From Actinomycetales bacterium (lineage in GTDB: Bacteria > Actinomycetota > Actinomycetes > Actinomycetales > BWSM-131): DNA of 7,282 bases. The notes beneath the pieces were generated by a model. That model searched no databases. It saw only the letters and a list, made by a program, of their open reading frames with translations, and had not been told where the DNA came from. The DNA lies in contig JASBSH010000154.1 of the NCBI GenBank assembly GCA_030149025.1, positions 1 through 7,282 on the forward strand, in the 5' to 3' direction. Below are positions 1 through 5,428 of this stretch, piece by piece. Position 1 is the first letter of the stretch, and the number at the start of each line of letters is the position of its first letter. A program made the position numbers and the translations under genes.

Positions 1-813
1 GACGGCGACGAGCGGCAGCAGGGGAAGAGGGGCGTGCGCCAGGCGCAGGTAGGTCGACTCCCGCCGCGACACGCGTGGCGGGGCCGGGGCGTGGACGACG
101 GCACGCGGCACGACGACGACGCGTTGACCGGTGAGGTGGGCGCGTTTGCAGAAGTCGAGGTCGGCGGCTCGGCCCTTCAGCGCCGGGTCGGTACCGCCCA
201 GGCGCCCGGCGAGCTCGGCACGCACGAGGACACCGGTGGTACTGACGGCGAGCACGTCCTCGCGACGGTCCAGCTGGCCCTGGTCGACGTCGCCGGGGTC
301 CACGCCGGTGAGCTGGCGTCCCAGCCGGGTGGTGGTGAAGCCGGCCTGGACGAGCAGGCGGCGGTCCCGCGAGGCGCGCTGCTTGCACCCCGCCACGCCG
401 ATCGACGGGCCGAGCTCGATCACCTCAAGCAGACGTTCCAGGGCGTCGGGTGCCGGGTCGGTGCCGGCCGGGAGGAGCCAGAGCCAGGTGTCCCGCGGTT
501 CGTGCGGGACGTGACCGGTCTGGTCCGGGTCGGGCTGGTCCGGGTTGCTCGTTTTGAGCGCGGCGAGCGCGGTCGCGATCACCCGGTCGGAGGCCGGGGC
601 GAGATGAGAGGCGTCCTCGACCGGGACGACGACATCCGGCGGACGTGTCTGGGCCTGGACGGCGCGAGTCAGGGCGCCCAGCGCGTCACCGGTTCCGACG
701 AGGACGGCGACGACCTGGGCCTGGCTGAGGCCGGCAGCGCCGGCCCCGGGGTGAGCGGTAGCGCCCCCGGCCGGGGTTCGGCGGAGGGATGGGGTCCGGA
801 CGTCGAGACTCAC
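1..813 (-). CDS. Family 2 glycosyltransferase, N-terminal part (runs off left edge)
   Basis: The reverse strand is open without a stop from a GTG at 811-813 to position 1, giving 271 residues. The pattern matches the large actinobacterial GT2 proteins commonly encoded beside whiB. It has a beta-strand start (VVAVLV, residues 34-39), 'QTRPPDVVV' (55-63), 'WLWLLPAGTDPAPDAL' (110-125), 'DQGQLDRREDVLAVSTTGVLVR' in two parts around 177-198, 'DLDFCKR' (219-225) and 'GQRVVVVPRAVVH' (229-241). Family members usually transfer an activated sugar at the membrane and have many membrane helices further on, which would lie outside the window. The start sits 7 nt after the whiB stop, implying co-transcription, but no strong ribosome site precedes the GTG, so the start is uncertain. 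The place where relatives carry an acidic 'HDD'-type motif reads 'PAG' here, so activity is in doubt. Acceptor and sugar donor cannot be told. Confidence 0.75.
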   Translation of the reverse strand, partial: MSLDVRTPSLRRTPAGGATAHPGAGAAGLSQAQVVAVLVGTGDALGALTRAVQAQTRPPDVVVPVEDASHLAPASDRVIATALAALKTSNPDQPDPDQTGHVPHEPRDTWLWLLPAGTDPAPDALERLLEVIELGPSIGVAGCKQRASRDRRLLVQAGFTTTRLGRQLTGVDPGDVDQGQLDRREDVLAVSTTGVLVRAELAGRLGGTDPALKGRAADLDFCKRAHLTGQRVVVVPRAVVHAPAPPRVSRRESTYLRLAHAPLPLLPLVAV

Positions 814-820
814 GCGGTGC

Positions 821-1108
821 TCAGACGGCCTTCTTCCTCAGCCGCCGGCGTTCGCGTTCGGACAGGCCACCCCAGATCCCGAACCGTTCGTCGTTGGCCA
901 AGGCGTACTCCAGGCACTCGGCGCGCACCTCGCAGGAGGTGCAGACACTCTTCGCTTCCCGGGTGGAGCCGCCCTTCTCGGGGAAGAACGCCTCCGGGTC
1001 GGTCTGCGCGCACAGGGCGCGCTCCTGCCAGCCGAGCTCACCCTCATCGGCTCCCCCGAGGTCGGCGGCGAGCGGCATGACCTTTGACAGCGCTGCGAAC
1101 TCGTCCAT
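821..1108 (-). CDS. whiB: WhiB-family [4Fe-4S] transcriptional regulator, WhiB/WhiB2 type
   Basis: This is a 95-residue protein. The four cluster-binding cysteines are C33, C56, C59 and C65, in the family pattern C-x22-C-x2-C-x5-C. Around C33 the sequence is 'WQERALCAQTDPEAFFPEKG', followed by the turn 'GIWGG' (77-81) and a basic tail 'SERERRRLRKKAV' that should contact DNA. The closest resemblance is to Streptomyces WhiB and mycobacterial WhiB2/WhmD, which act in cell division and sporulation septation, usually as partners of another regulator or of the primary sigma factor. The ATG at 1106-1108 was chosen because AGGGG lies 5 nt upstream and the length fits the family. An in-frame ATG at 1178-1180 would add 24 arginine-rich residues not typical of this class. 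The gene is transcribed away from cofD, a conserved actinobacterial neighbour, and leads into the glycosyltransferase 7 nt downstream. The family call is very secure; the exact paralogue is less so. Confidence 0.95.
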   Translation of the reverse strand: MDEFAALSKVMPLAADLGGADEGELGWQERALCAQTDPEAFFPEKGGSTREAKSVCTSCEVRAECLEYALANDERFGIWGGLSERERRRLRKKAV

Positions 1109-1113
1109 GACAA

Positions 1114-1118
1114 CCCCT
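1114..1118 (-). promoter_or_regulatory. Ribosome binding site of whiB
   Basis: On the minus strand AGGGG lies 5 nt before the ATG at 1108. It supports this start over the upstream in-frame ATG at 1180. Confidence 0.7.
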
Positions 1119-1187
1119 ACTCTCGACCCGCGCCGCGGACTCCGGCACCGCCCCCGCCGAGCGATGCCCGGAAACGACACTGACGGA

Positions 1188-1217
1188 ATTACACGCGTGT
1201 CGCATCTCGGACGTCAA
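1188..1217 (-). promoter_or_regulatory. Candidate primary-sigma promoter of whiB
   Basis: On the minus strand the -35 candidate TTGACG (1212-1217) and the -10 candidate TGTAAT (1188-1193) are separated by 18 nt. Both are close to the vegetative actinobacterial consensus. Transcription would start near 1181, leaving a leader of about 70 nt before the ATG at 1108. This would place the ATG at 1180 at or ahead of the transcript's first base, which further argues against using it. Confidence 0.55.
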
Positions 1218-1269
1218 GCCCGGTTCTGGTACTAGCGCCCTCCCCGGTCACCGGCTGACCGACGCCTGA

Positions 1270-1285
1270 CCACAAGGGGTTGTGG
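1270..1285. promoter_or_regulatory. Palindrome CCACAA-N4-TTGTGG, operator candidate
   Basis: The arms are perfect 6-bp inverted repeats around a GGGG centre. The size and symmetry suit a dimeric regulator. As RNA it would form only a short hairpin without a U tract, so a DNA site is more likely than a terminator. It lies upstream of both the cofD and whiB transcription units. The binding protein is unknown. Confidence 0.35.
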
Positions 1286-1302
1286 CGCGCACCGCCGACC
1301 CG

Positions 1303-1316
1303 CCCTACGACTAGGG
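1303..1316. promoter_or_regulatory. Palindrome CCCTA-N4-TAGGG, operator candidate
   Basis: The arms are perfect 5-bp inverted repeats around CGAC, with the centre 32 bp from that of the palindrome at 1270-1285. It is short enough to arise by chance, so the support comes mainly from its place in the cluster. Confidence 0.25.
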
Positions 1317-1366
1317 GCCGGTCAAGAGGACGGAAGAAGACCGGGGTCCGGCCGGAAATGACCCGG

Positions 1367-1380
1367 GTGAGGTACCTCAC
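1367..1380. promoter_or_regulatory. Palindrome GTGAGGTACCTCAC, operator candidate
   Basis: This is an uninterrupted 14-bp perfect palindrome. With one mismatched pair (1366/1381) it extends to 22 bp (1363-1384). It lies 135 bp before the cofD start, with its centre 64 bp from that of the palindrome at 1303-1316. It is the strongest operator candidate in the region. No regulator can be named. Confidence 0.4.
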
Positions 1381-1417
1381 TCGGCGCAATCTCGTCATCT
1401 GGCGGCCGGTGTGGTGC

Positions 1418-1457
1418 GGGCCAGGTGCGGGCCTCCCGGGCCAGGTGCGGGCCTCCC
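1418..1457. repeat. Perfect tandem duplication of a 20-bp unit
   Basis: The unit GGGCCAGGTGCGGGCCTCCC occurs at 1418-1437 and is repeated without change at 1438-1457. It ends 58 nt before the cofD start and lies in the likely leader. Each unit can pair GGGCC with GGCC/CCC parts, so it may affect leader structure. A recent slippage duplication is the simplest origin. Confidence 0.85.
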
Positions 1458-1501
1458 GCTCCCGGCTGACGCTCCCGGCTCCCGGTGTGCCGCCGGCTGC
1501 T

Positions 1502-1508
1502 GGGAGGA
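1502..1508 (+). promoter_or_regulatory. Ribosome binding site of cofD
   Basis: GGGAGGA ends 7 nt before the ATG at 1516. This fixes the cofD start there and not at the in-frame GTG at 1411, whose extra 35 codons run through the tandem repeats. Confidence 0.8.
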
Positions 1509-1515
1509 TCTCGAC

Positions 1516-2505
1516 ATGCGAATCACCGCACTGGCGGGCGGCGTGGGCGGCGCTCGTTTCCTCCGTGGGCTGCTGACCTATCTGAAGCAGCGGCACGGCG
1601 CCGCACCGGGCAGCTTCGCCGTGACGGTCATCGGCAATACGGCCGACGACATCACGCTGCACGGCCTACGGGTGTGCCCTGACCTCGACACCATCATGTA
1701 CACGCTCGGCGGCGGCGTCCACGAGGGTCAGGGGTGGGGACGAGCGGACGAAACGTTCGGCGTTGCAACGGAACTGGCCGCCTACGGCGCGCAGCCGGAC
1801 TGGTTCACGCTCGGCGACCGCGACATCGCCACCCACCTGGTGCGCACCCAGATGCTGAACCTCGGCTACACGCTCAGCCAGGTGACCGCGGCGCTGTGCG
1901 ACCGGTGGCAGCCGGGCGTCACGTTGCTGCCGATGAGCGACGACCCGGTCGAGACTCACGTCGTCATCGACGACGAGACGGCCGAAGGCGGCCAGAAGGC
2001 GATCCACTTCCAGGAGTGGTGGGTGCGGCTGCACGCCAAGGTGCCCGCGCGGCGGATCCTGGCTGTGGGTGCCGAGCAGGCCAAACCCGCACCAGGAGTC
2101 CTGGACGCGATCCGTGACGCCGATGTGGTGCTGCTGCCGCCGAGCAACCCGGTGGTCTCGATCGGCACCATCCTCGGCGTGCCCGGTGTGCGAGATGCGT
2201 TGCGCGGCACGCGTGCACCGGTCATCGGCATCTCCCCCATCGTCGGCGGCGCACCGGTCCGCGGGATGGCCGACGCATGCCTCACGGCGCTGGGACTGGA
2301 GACGTCGGCGGAAGCGGTCGCCGGGCTGTACGCCGACTTCCTGAAGGGCTGGCTGGTCGACGACTCCGACGCCCACCTTGCGGGCCAGTCGATCGCCGGG
2401 GCGCCGATCGAGGTGGTCGCGCGGCCGCTCATCATGCGCGACCTCGCCGCGACCGCTGACATCGCCGAGGGCGCGCTGGACCTCGCCCGGCACCTGGGCG
2501 AGTAG
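1516..2505 (+). CDS. cofD: CofD/FbiA, 2-phospho-L-lactate (phosphoenolpyruvate) transferase of F420 synthesis
   Basis: The 329-residue product is full length for CofD/FbiA. The enzyme transfers a phospholactyl group from lactyl-diphosphoguanosine to the deazaflavin Fo. In actinobacteria the donor is the enolpyruvyl analogue, giving dehydro-F420-0. It is cytoplasmic. Visible family blocks are 'LAGGVGGARFLRGL' (6-19), 'VIGNTADD' (38-45), 'CPDLDTIMYTLGG' (54-66), 'FTLGDRDIATHLVRT' (97-111), 'PMSDDPVETHV' (139-149), 'LPPSNPVVSIGTIL' (207-220) and 'SPIVGGAPVRGMADA' (240-254). The VGG and NTADD parts belong to the nucleotide/Fo-binding Rossmann-like core. The start follows a strong GGGAGGA site. 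The stop TAG overlaps the GTG start of cofE by one base, indicating an operon with coupled translation. No key residue appears lost. Confidence 0.96.
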   Translation: MRITALAGGVGGARFLRGLLTYLKQRHGAAPGSFAVTVIGNTADDITLHGLRVCPDLDTIMYTLGGGVHEGQGWGRADETFGVATELAAYGAQPDWFTLGDRDIATHLVRTQMLNLGYTLSQVTAALCDRWQPGVTLLPMSDDPVETHVVIDDETAEGGQKAIHFQEWWVRLHAKVPARRILAVGAEQAKPAPGVLDAIRDADVVLLPPSNPVVSIGTILGVPGVRDALRGTRAPVIGISPIVGGAPVRGMADACLTALGLETSAEAVAGLYADFLKGWLVDDSDAHLAGQSIAGAPIEVVARPLIMRDLAATADIAEGALDLARHLGE

Positions 2506-3536
2506 TGCGGAATCTTTCTGCGCTGGCTGTGCCCGGGCTGCCCGAGGTCACCGCCGGCTGTGACCTGGCGGCCGAGATCCACTCCGCGTGCCGCGATGCC
2601 GGCATCGTGCTTCGTGATGACGACGTGCTCGTCGTCGCCAGCAAGGTGGTCGCCAAGGCGGAGGGCCGATCCATCCCCGGGACGGACCGGTCGGCGGCGA
2701 TCGACGCGGAAACCGTTCGCGTCGTTGCCGAACTGGCGCTACCGGACGGTCGGGTCACTCGCGTCGTCCAGTCGCGGACGGGGCCTGTGCTCGCCGCCGC
2801 AGGCGTCGACGCCTCGGACGTCGAGCAGGGCACTGTGCTGCTGCTCCCCGCCGACCCCGATGCCTCTGCTCGACGCTTGCGGGAGCGGGTGCGCGAGCTG
2901 ACCGGCGTGGCACCGGCGGTACTGGTTTCCGACACCGCCGGGCGCCCCTGGCGCGAGGGCGTCACCGACTTCGCCCTTGGGGCAGCGGGTTTGGTCGTCC
3001 TCGACGACGTGCGGGGCCGGGCGGACCGCTTCGGCCGCCCCCTGGAGGTGACGATCCGCGGTATCGCGGACGAGATCGCCTCGCTTGCGGACCTGGTCAA
3101 GGGCAAGGCCGCCGGCCTGCCGGTCGCGGTCGTGCGCGGCCTCGGCGAGTACGTCACGACGGAGGACGGCCCCGGTGCCGCGGGCTGCGTGCGGACCGGC
3201 CCGACGGACTGGTTCGGCTTCGGTCAGGTCGAGGCGGTTCGCGCGTCGCTCGGCGTCCTTCCCGGGGACGTCGACCCGCAGCCCATCGACCCGGCCGCCG
3301 GTGGCGTGCGGGGCCGGGTGAGCCGCGCGTTGGCGGTGGCTCGCGCGGGTGCCGCGCCGGCGGGTGTGGATCTGGCCGGTGTGGAGATCGAGGTGCAGCC
3401 GGACGGCGTGTGGTTGCGTGGCGACGACCTCGTTGCGCTCGGTCTGATGGCGCAGCGGCTCGTGTCGGCACTGTGGTCGGAGGGCGTGACGGGCCGAATC
3501 GTCCGAGTGGGCAACGCCATTCGTGTGACGCAATGA
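2505..3536 (+). CDS. cofE: CofE/FbiB, coenzyme F420-0:L-glutamate ligase without a nitroreductase domain
   Basis: This 343-residue enzyme adds L-glutamate to F420-0 with GTP. Residues 8-245 match the CofE ligase: 'PGLPEV' (10-15), 'DDDVLVVASKVVAKAEGR' (38-55), 'LLLPADPDASARRLR' (112-126), 'VSDTAGRPWREGVTD' (141-155) with the acidic metal-binding residues, 'GAAGLVVLDD' (159-168) and 'GIADEIASLADLVKGKAAG' (186-204). The linker 'TDWFGFGQVEAV' (234-245) also resembles FbiB. Mycobacterial FbiB continues into an FMN-binding nitroreductase-like domain and totals about 450 residues. Here it is replaced by about 95 residues I do not recognise, including 'LVALGLMAQRLVSALWSEG' (309-327). The GTG start shares a base with the cofD stop. 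A later GTG at 2529 is possible but would trim the conserved edge. The ligase call is firm; the tail's role is open. Confidence 0.93.
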   Translation: MRNLSALAVPGLPEVTAGCDLAAEIHSACRDAGIVLRDDDVLVVASKVVAKAEGRSIPGTDRSAAIDAETVRVVAELALPDGRVTRVVQSRTGPVLAAAGVDASDVEQGTVLLLPADPDASARRLRERVRELTGVAPAVLVSDTAGRPWREGVTDFALGAAGLVVLDDVRGRADRFGRPLEVTIRGIADEIASLADLVKGKAAGLPVAVVRGLGEYVTTEDGPGAAGCVRTGPTDWFGFGQVEAVRASLGVLPGDVDPQPIDPAAGGVRGRVSRALAVARAGAAPAGVDLAGVEIEVQPDGVWLRGDDLVALGLMAQRLVSALWSEGVTGRIVRVGNAIRVTQ

Positions 3537-3537
3537 G

Positions 3538-3551
3538 CCCGGCTCGCCGGG
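3538..3551 (+). terminator. Weak hairpin after cofE
   Basis: CCCGG-CTCG-CCGGG begins 2 nt after the cofE stop and forms a 5-bp GC stem with a tetraloop. There is no U tract, so it would be a weak terminator or a mere mRNA 3' end structure between the convergent cofE and ATPase genes. Confidence 0.25.
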
Positions 3552-3587
3552 TGCTGCCTGGATGTTCGCGACGCAACCAGCCCAGAG

Positions 3588-4760
3588 TTACGCTTGTACC
3601 TGTCGCTGGATGAATTCAGCCATGCCGGGAACCGTGAATGCCACAACGCCGTGTTCGGGCGCGTAGACGAGCCCCTTTGCGATCAAGCTTGCGCGCGTTG
3701 GTCCGAGACTTGTCACCTTGCGCCCCAAGCGGGTGGCGACCTGGCCGGAAGAACTCCCCCCGTCTCCGTCGACGGCCATGGCCCGCAGGTACTGCTGCTC
3801 ACTGCGTGTCGCCCGGTCCCATCGCGCCCTGAAGAAGCCATTGTCCAGCGCCGCTCGGCCGTGCGCGGCGCCCACCCGCGCATCTGCCAGCGTCACGTGA
3901 GGGCCGGCCGCGTCGTTCCACGTGTCCTGCCCGAACTGCTGGAGGAAGTAGGGATACCCAGAGGTTTCCGCCACGGTGAAAGTCACTGCGTCATCGGCCC
4001 AGCGGACGCCCTCCTGTTCCGCCGGCGCAGTCAATGCCTCCCGTGCCAAGTCTTCTGGCAGATGTTCGATCCGCTCGTATACGAACATCCGCTCCGAGTA
4101 GGACTTGGCCTCAGCCAAAACGCGCGGCAGGCTCGGAAGTCCGGCCAGAGCGAAGAGAACTCGCCAGCCTTGCTGTCCCGCGATGTGAACGGTAGCGCAA
4201 ATGGCTACAAGCTCCTCGGTCGTCAGGTCCTGCGCTTCGTCTATCAGCACTGCAAGACCGACGCTCTCCTCCTCCGCTGCGCCAGCGAGGTCTCGGACTA
4301 GCTTTGTCAGATCGGTCTCGAGCACGCCAGTGTCGGCACCTCCGCCCGCTACGCCGGAAAGATCCATGCCGAAACTCCATGTGCCGGCTGCGTCGTACGA
4401 AGCCTTGAAGCTGACGGCTGTCTTCAGCGCTTGCAGCAGCCTCCGACCCGCCGAAGGACGCGCGAGATCAGCCAGCGGAGCGTGAAGTGACTCGCCCAGC
4501 GACTCGCGGAGTGTCTTCCCCGCGCCCGCTTCAAGTTGAGCGGTCATCCACGCGCGCCGCTGCGCCTCCCGGTGGAACGCCGTCAACAGCACCGTCTTGC
4601 CGACGCCGCGCAGGCCGTACAAGACCATGGATTGTGCCGTTCGATGCGCTTGCACTCGGCCCAACGCGACATTCCATGTCGCCAGCTGGCGGTCGCGGCC
4701 AACCAGGGCCGCGGGCGTGCGGCCGGCGCCCGGCGCGTAGGGGTTTCTGACGGGATCCAT
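3588..4760 (-). CDS. Orc1/Cdc6-like AAA ATPase with C-terminal winged-helix region
   Basis: The 390-residue product has a standard P-loop ATPase core. The N-terminus 'NPYAPGAGRTPAALVGRDRQL' spans 6-26 and resembles the lead-in of AAA_16-type proteins. Walker A is 'GLRGVGKT' (49-56), Walker B is 'LAVLIDEAQD' (169-178) with D174 and E175, and a sensor-1-like strand is 'LFALAGLPSL' (202-211). 'SGYPYFLQQFG' (267-277) resembles the lid region of Orc1/Cdc6 relatives. The C-terminus (about 313-388) looks like a winged helix suited to DNA binding. No signal peptide or membrane segment is seen. Such genes are scattered in actinobacteria and their role is generally unknown. The start has AAAGGGGA 4 nt upstream. 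The gene has its own promoter, no partner gene, and visibly lower GC at third positions than cofD-cofE, which hints at acquisition. Function cannot be assigned. Confidence 0.85.
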   Translation of the reverse strand: MDPVRNPYAPGAGRTPAALVGRDRQLATWNVALGRVQAHRTAQSMVLYGLRGVGKTVLLTAFHREAQRRAWMTAQLEAGAGKTLRESLGESLHAPLADLARPSAGRRLLQALKTAVSFKASYDAAGTWSFGMDLSGVAGGGADTGVLETDLTKLVRDLAGAAEEESVGLAVLIDEAQDLTTEELVAICATVHIAGQQGWRVLFALAGLPSLPRVLAEAKSYSERMFVYERIEHLPEDLAREALTAPAEQEGVRWADDAVTFTVAETSGYPYFLQQFGQDTWNDAAGPHVTLADARVGAAHGRAALDNGFFRARWDRATRSEQQYLRAMAVDGDGGSSSGQVATRLGRKVTSLGPTRASLIAKGLVYAPEHGVVAFTVPGMAEFIQRQVQA

Positions 4761-4764
4761 ACCA

Positions 4765-4772
4765 TCCCCTTT
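4765..4772 (-). promoter_or_regulatory. Ribosome binding site of the AAA ATPase gene
   Basis: AAAGGGGA on the minus strand precedes the ATG at 4760 by 4 nt. It supports that start. Confidence 0.7.
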
Positions 4773-4787
4773 AGCGATTTATTCGCC

Positions 4788-4816
4788 TGTATAGGAGAGA
4801 ACTATACCTAGCCCAA
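4788..4816 (-). promoter_or_regulatory. Candidate promoter of the AAA ATPase gene
   Basis: On the minus strand TTGGGC (4811-4816) and TATACA (4788-4793) are separated by exactly 17 nt. The region is strikingly AT-rich for this genome. Transcription would start near 4781, giving a leader of about 20 nt. Confidence 0.5.
4789..4807. promoter_or_regulatory. Inverted repeat GTATAG-N7-CTATAC over the ATPase promoter
   Basis: Perfect 6-bp arms (4789-4794 and 4802-4807) overlap the proposed -10 box and the -35/-10 spacer. A protein bound here would block the promoter, so it may be an operator, possibly for self-regulation by the winged-helix ATPase. Confidence 0.35.
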
Positions 4817-4837
4817 AGTCCCTACACTCTGCTGCGC

Positions 4838-5396
4838 CAGCCGGTGGAACCGGGGTCAGGCCGGCCTCGGGCACCTGCTTCTTCCTCTTCGGCGACCGTC
4901 TACGGGGAGCCGGACTCGGTGCCCATGACCGAGACGTTCCCGCTCAGTGCGACCAACCCGTACGGCTGGTCGAAGTACATGATTCGAGCGGATCCTCATG
5001 GACACCGCCCCGGCGGACGACCGCTGGAGGGTCGCGCTGCTGAGGTACTTCAACCCGGTCGGTGCCCACCCGTCCGGTGAGATCGGCGAGGACCCGAACG
5101 GCATCCCGAACAACCTCATGCCGTACATCGCACAGGTGGCGGTCGGCCGGCTCGAGCGGCTGCAGGTGTTCGGGGACGACTAGGACACCCCGGACGGCAC
5201 GGGCGTCCGGGACTACATCCACGTCCTTGACCTCGCCGACGGCCACCTAGCAGCGCTCGACGCGATCGCGGATCGCGGCGGCTGTCACGCTTGGAACCTG
5301 GGGACGGGCCACGGCAACAGCGTCCTCGAGGTGGTCCAGGCGTTCCGCCGCGCCAGCGGCCGCAAGATCCCCTACGTGATCGCCCCGCGTCGGCCT
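4838..5396 (+). pseudogene. UDP-glucose 4-epimerase (galE-type) remnant
   Basis: Translated pieces match GalE in order. The first is 'SSSATVYGEPDSV' and 'NPYGWSKYM' (frame from 4880), which include the catalytic Ser and the Tyr-x3-Lys pair. Next come 'MIERILMDTA' after frame correction, 'LLRYFNPVGAHPSGEIGEDP', 'NNLMPYIAQVAVGRL' and 'LQVFGDD'. After a stop follow 'DTPDGTGVRDYIHVLDLADG', 'AWNLGTGHGNSVLEV' and 'IPYVIAPRRP'. There are four lesions. The N-terminal NAD-binding third is missing, with only weak traces ('AGGT' near 4840-4851) before 4880. An extra T at 4983/4984 shifts the frame. TAG at 5181-5183 stands where relatives have Tyr. Similarity stops at 5396, losing roughly the last 60 residues. 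The intact enzyme interconverts UDP-glucose and UDP-galactose. The 5' boundary is approximate. No functional product is expected. Confidence 0.9.
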
Positions 5397-5428
5397 CGGG
5401 TTGCGCACCGGGATCGAGGGCTTTCGAC

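Larger units (their letters stand above)
1109..1515. other. Divergent intergenic control region between whiB and cofD
   Basis: This 407-nt stretch has no convincing coding sequence. It holds the whiB ribosome site and promoter on the left. Three perfect short palindromes follow (1270-1285, 1303-1316, 1367-1380). A tandem 20-bp duplication (1418-1457) is followed by a repeated decamer (1458-1467 and 1471-1480), then the cofD ribosome site at 1502-1508. No promoter with both good -35 and -10 boxes was found for cofD. Confidence 0.6.

Noticed and set aside
34..1080. Long plus-strand open frame of 348 codons
   Set aside because: It lies opposite the clearly conserved glycosyltransferase and WhiB genes, its composition is Arg/Gly/Ala rich, and no known motif appears. 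It is a high-GC antisense shadow.
1109..1180. 24-residue N-terminal extension of WhiB from ATG 1180
   Set aside because: It is not conserved in this class, has a poor ribosome site, and lies at or ahead of the predicted transcription start.
1418..1457. Repeat pair as a CRISPR fragment
   Set aside because: The two units are directly adjacent with no spacer, and no cas genes are present.
1411..1515. Upstream N-terminal extension of cofD from GTG 1411
   Set aside because: The extra residues come from the tandem repeats and are not family-like. ATG 1516 has a strong ribosome site and begins with the conserved N-terminus.
2432..3157. Minus-strand open frame of 241 codons opposite cofD-cofE
   Set aside because: Its Ser/Thr/Arg-rich composition and lack of motifs fit an antisense shadow of cofE.
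3588..4760. ATPase as a transposon helper (TniB/IstB type)
   Set aside because: There is no transposase gene, terminal inverted repeat or target duplication in the window, and the winged-helix C-terminus and lead-in fit Orc1/Cdc6-like proteins better.
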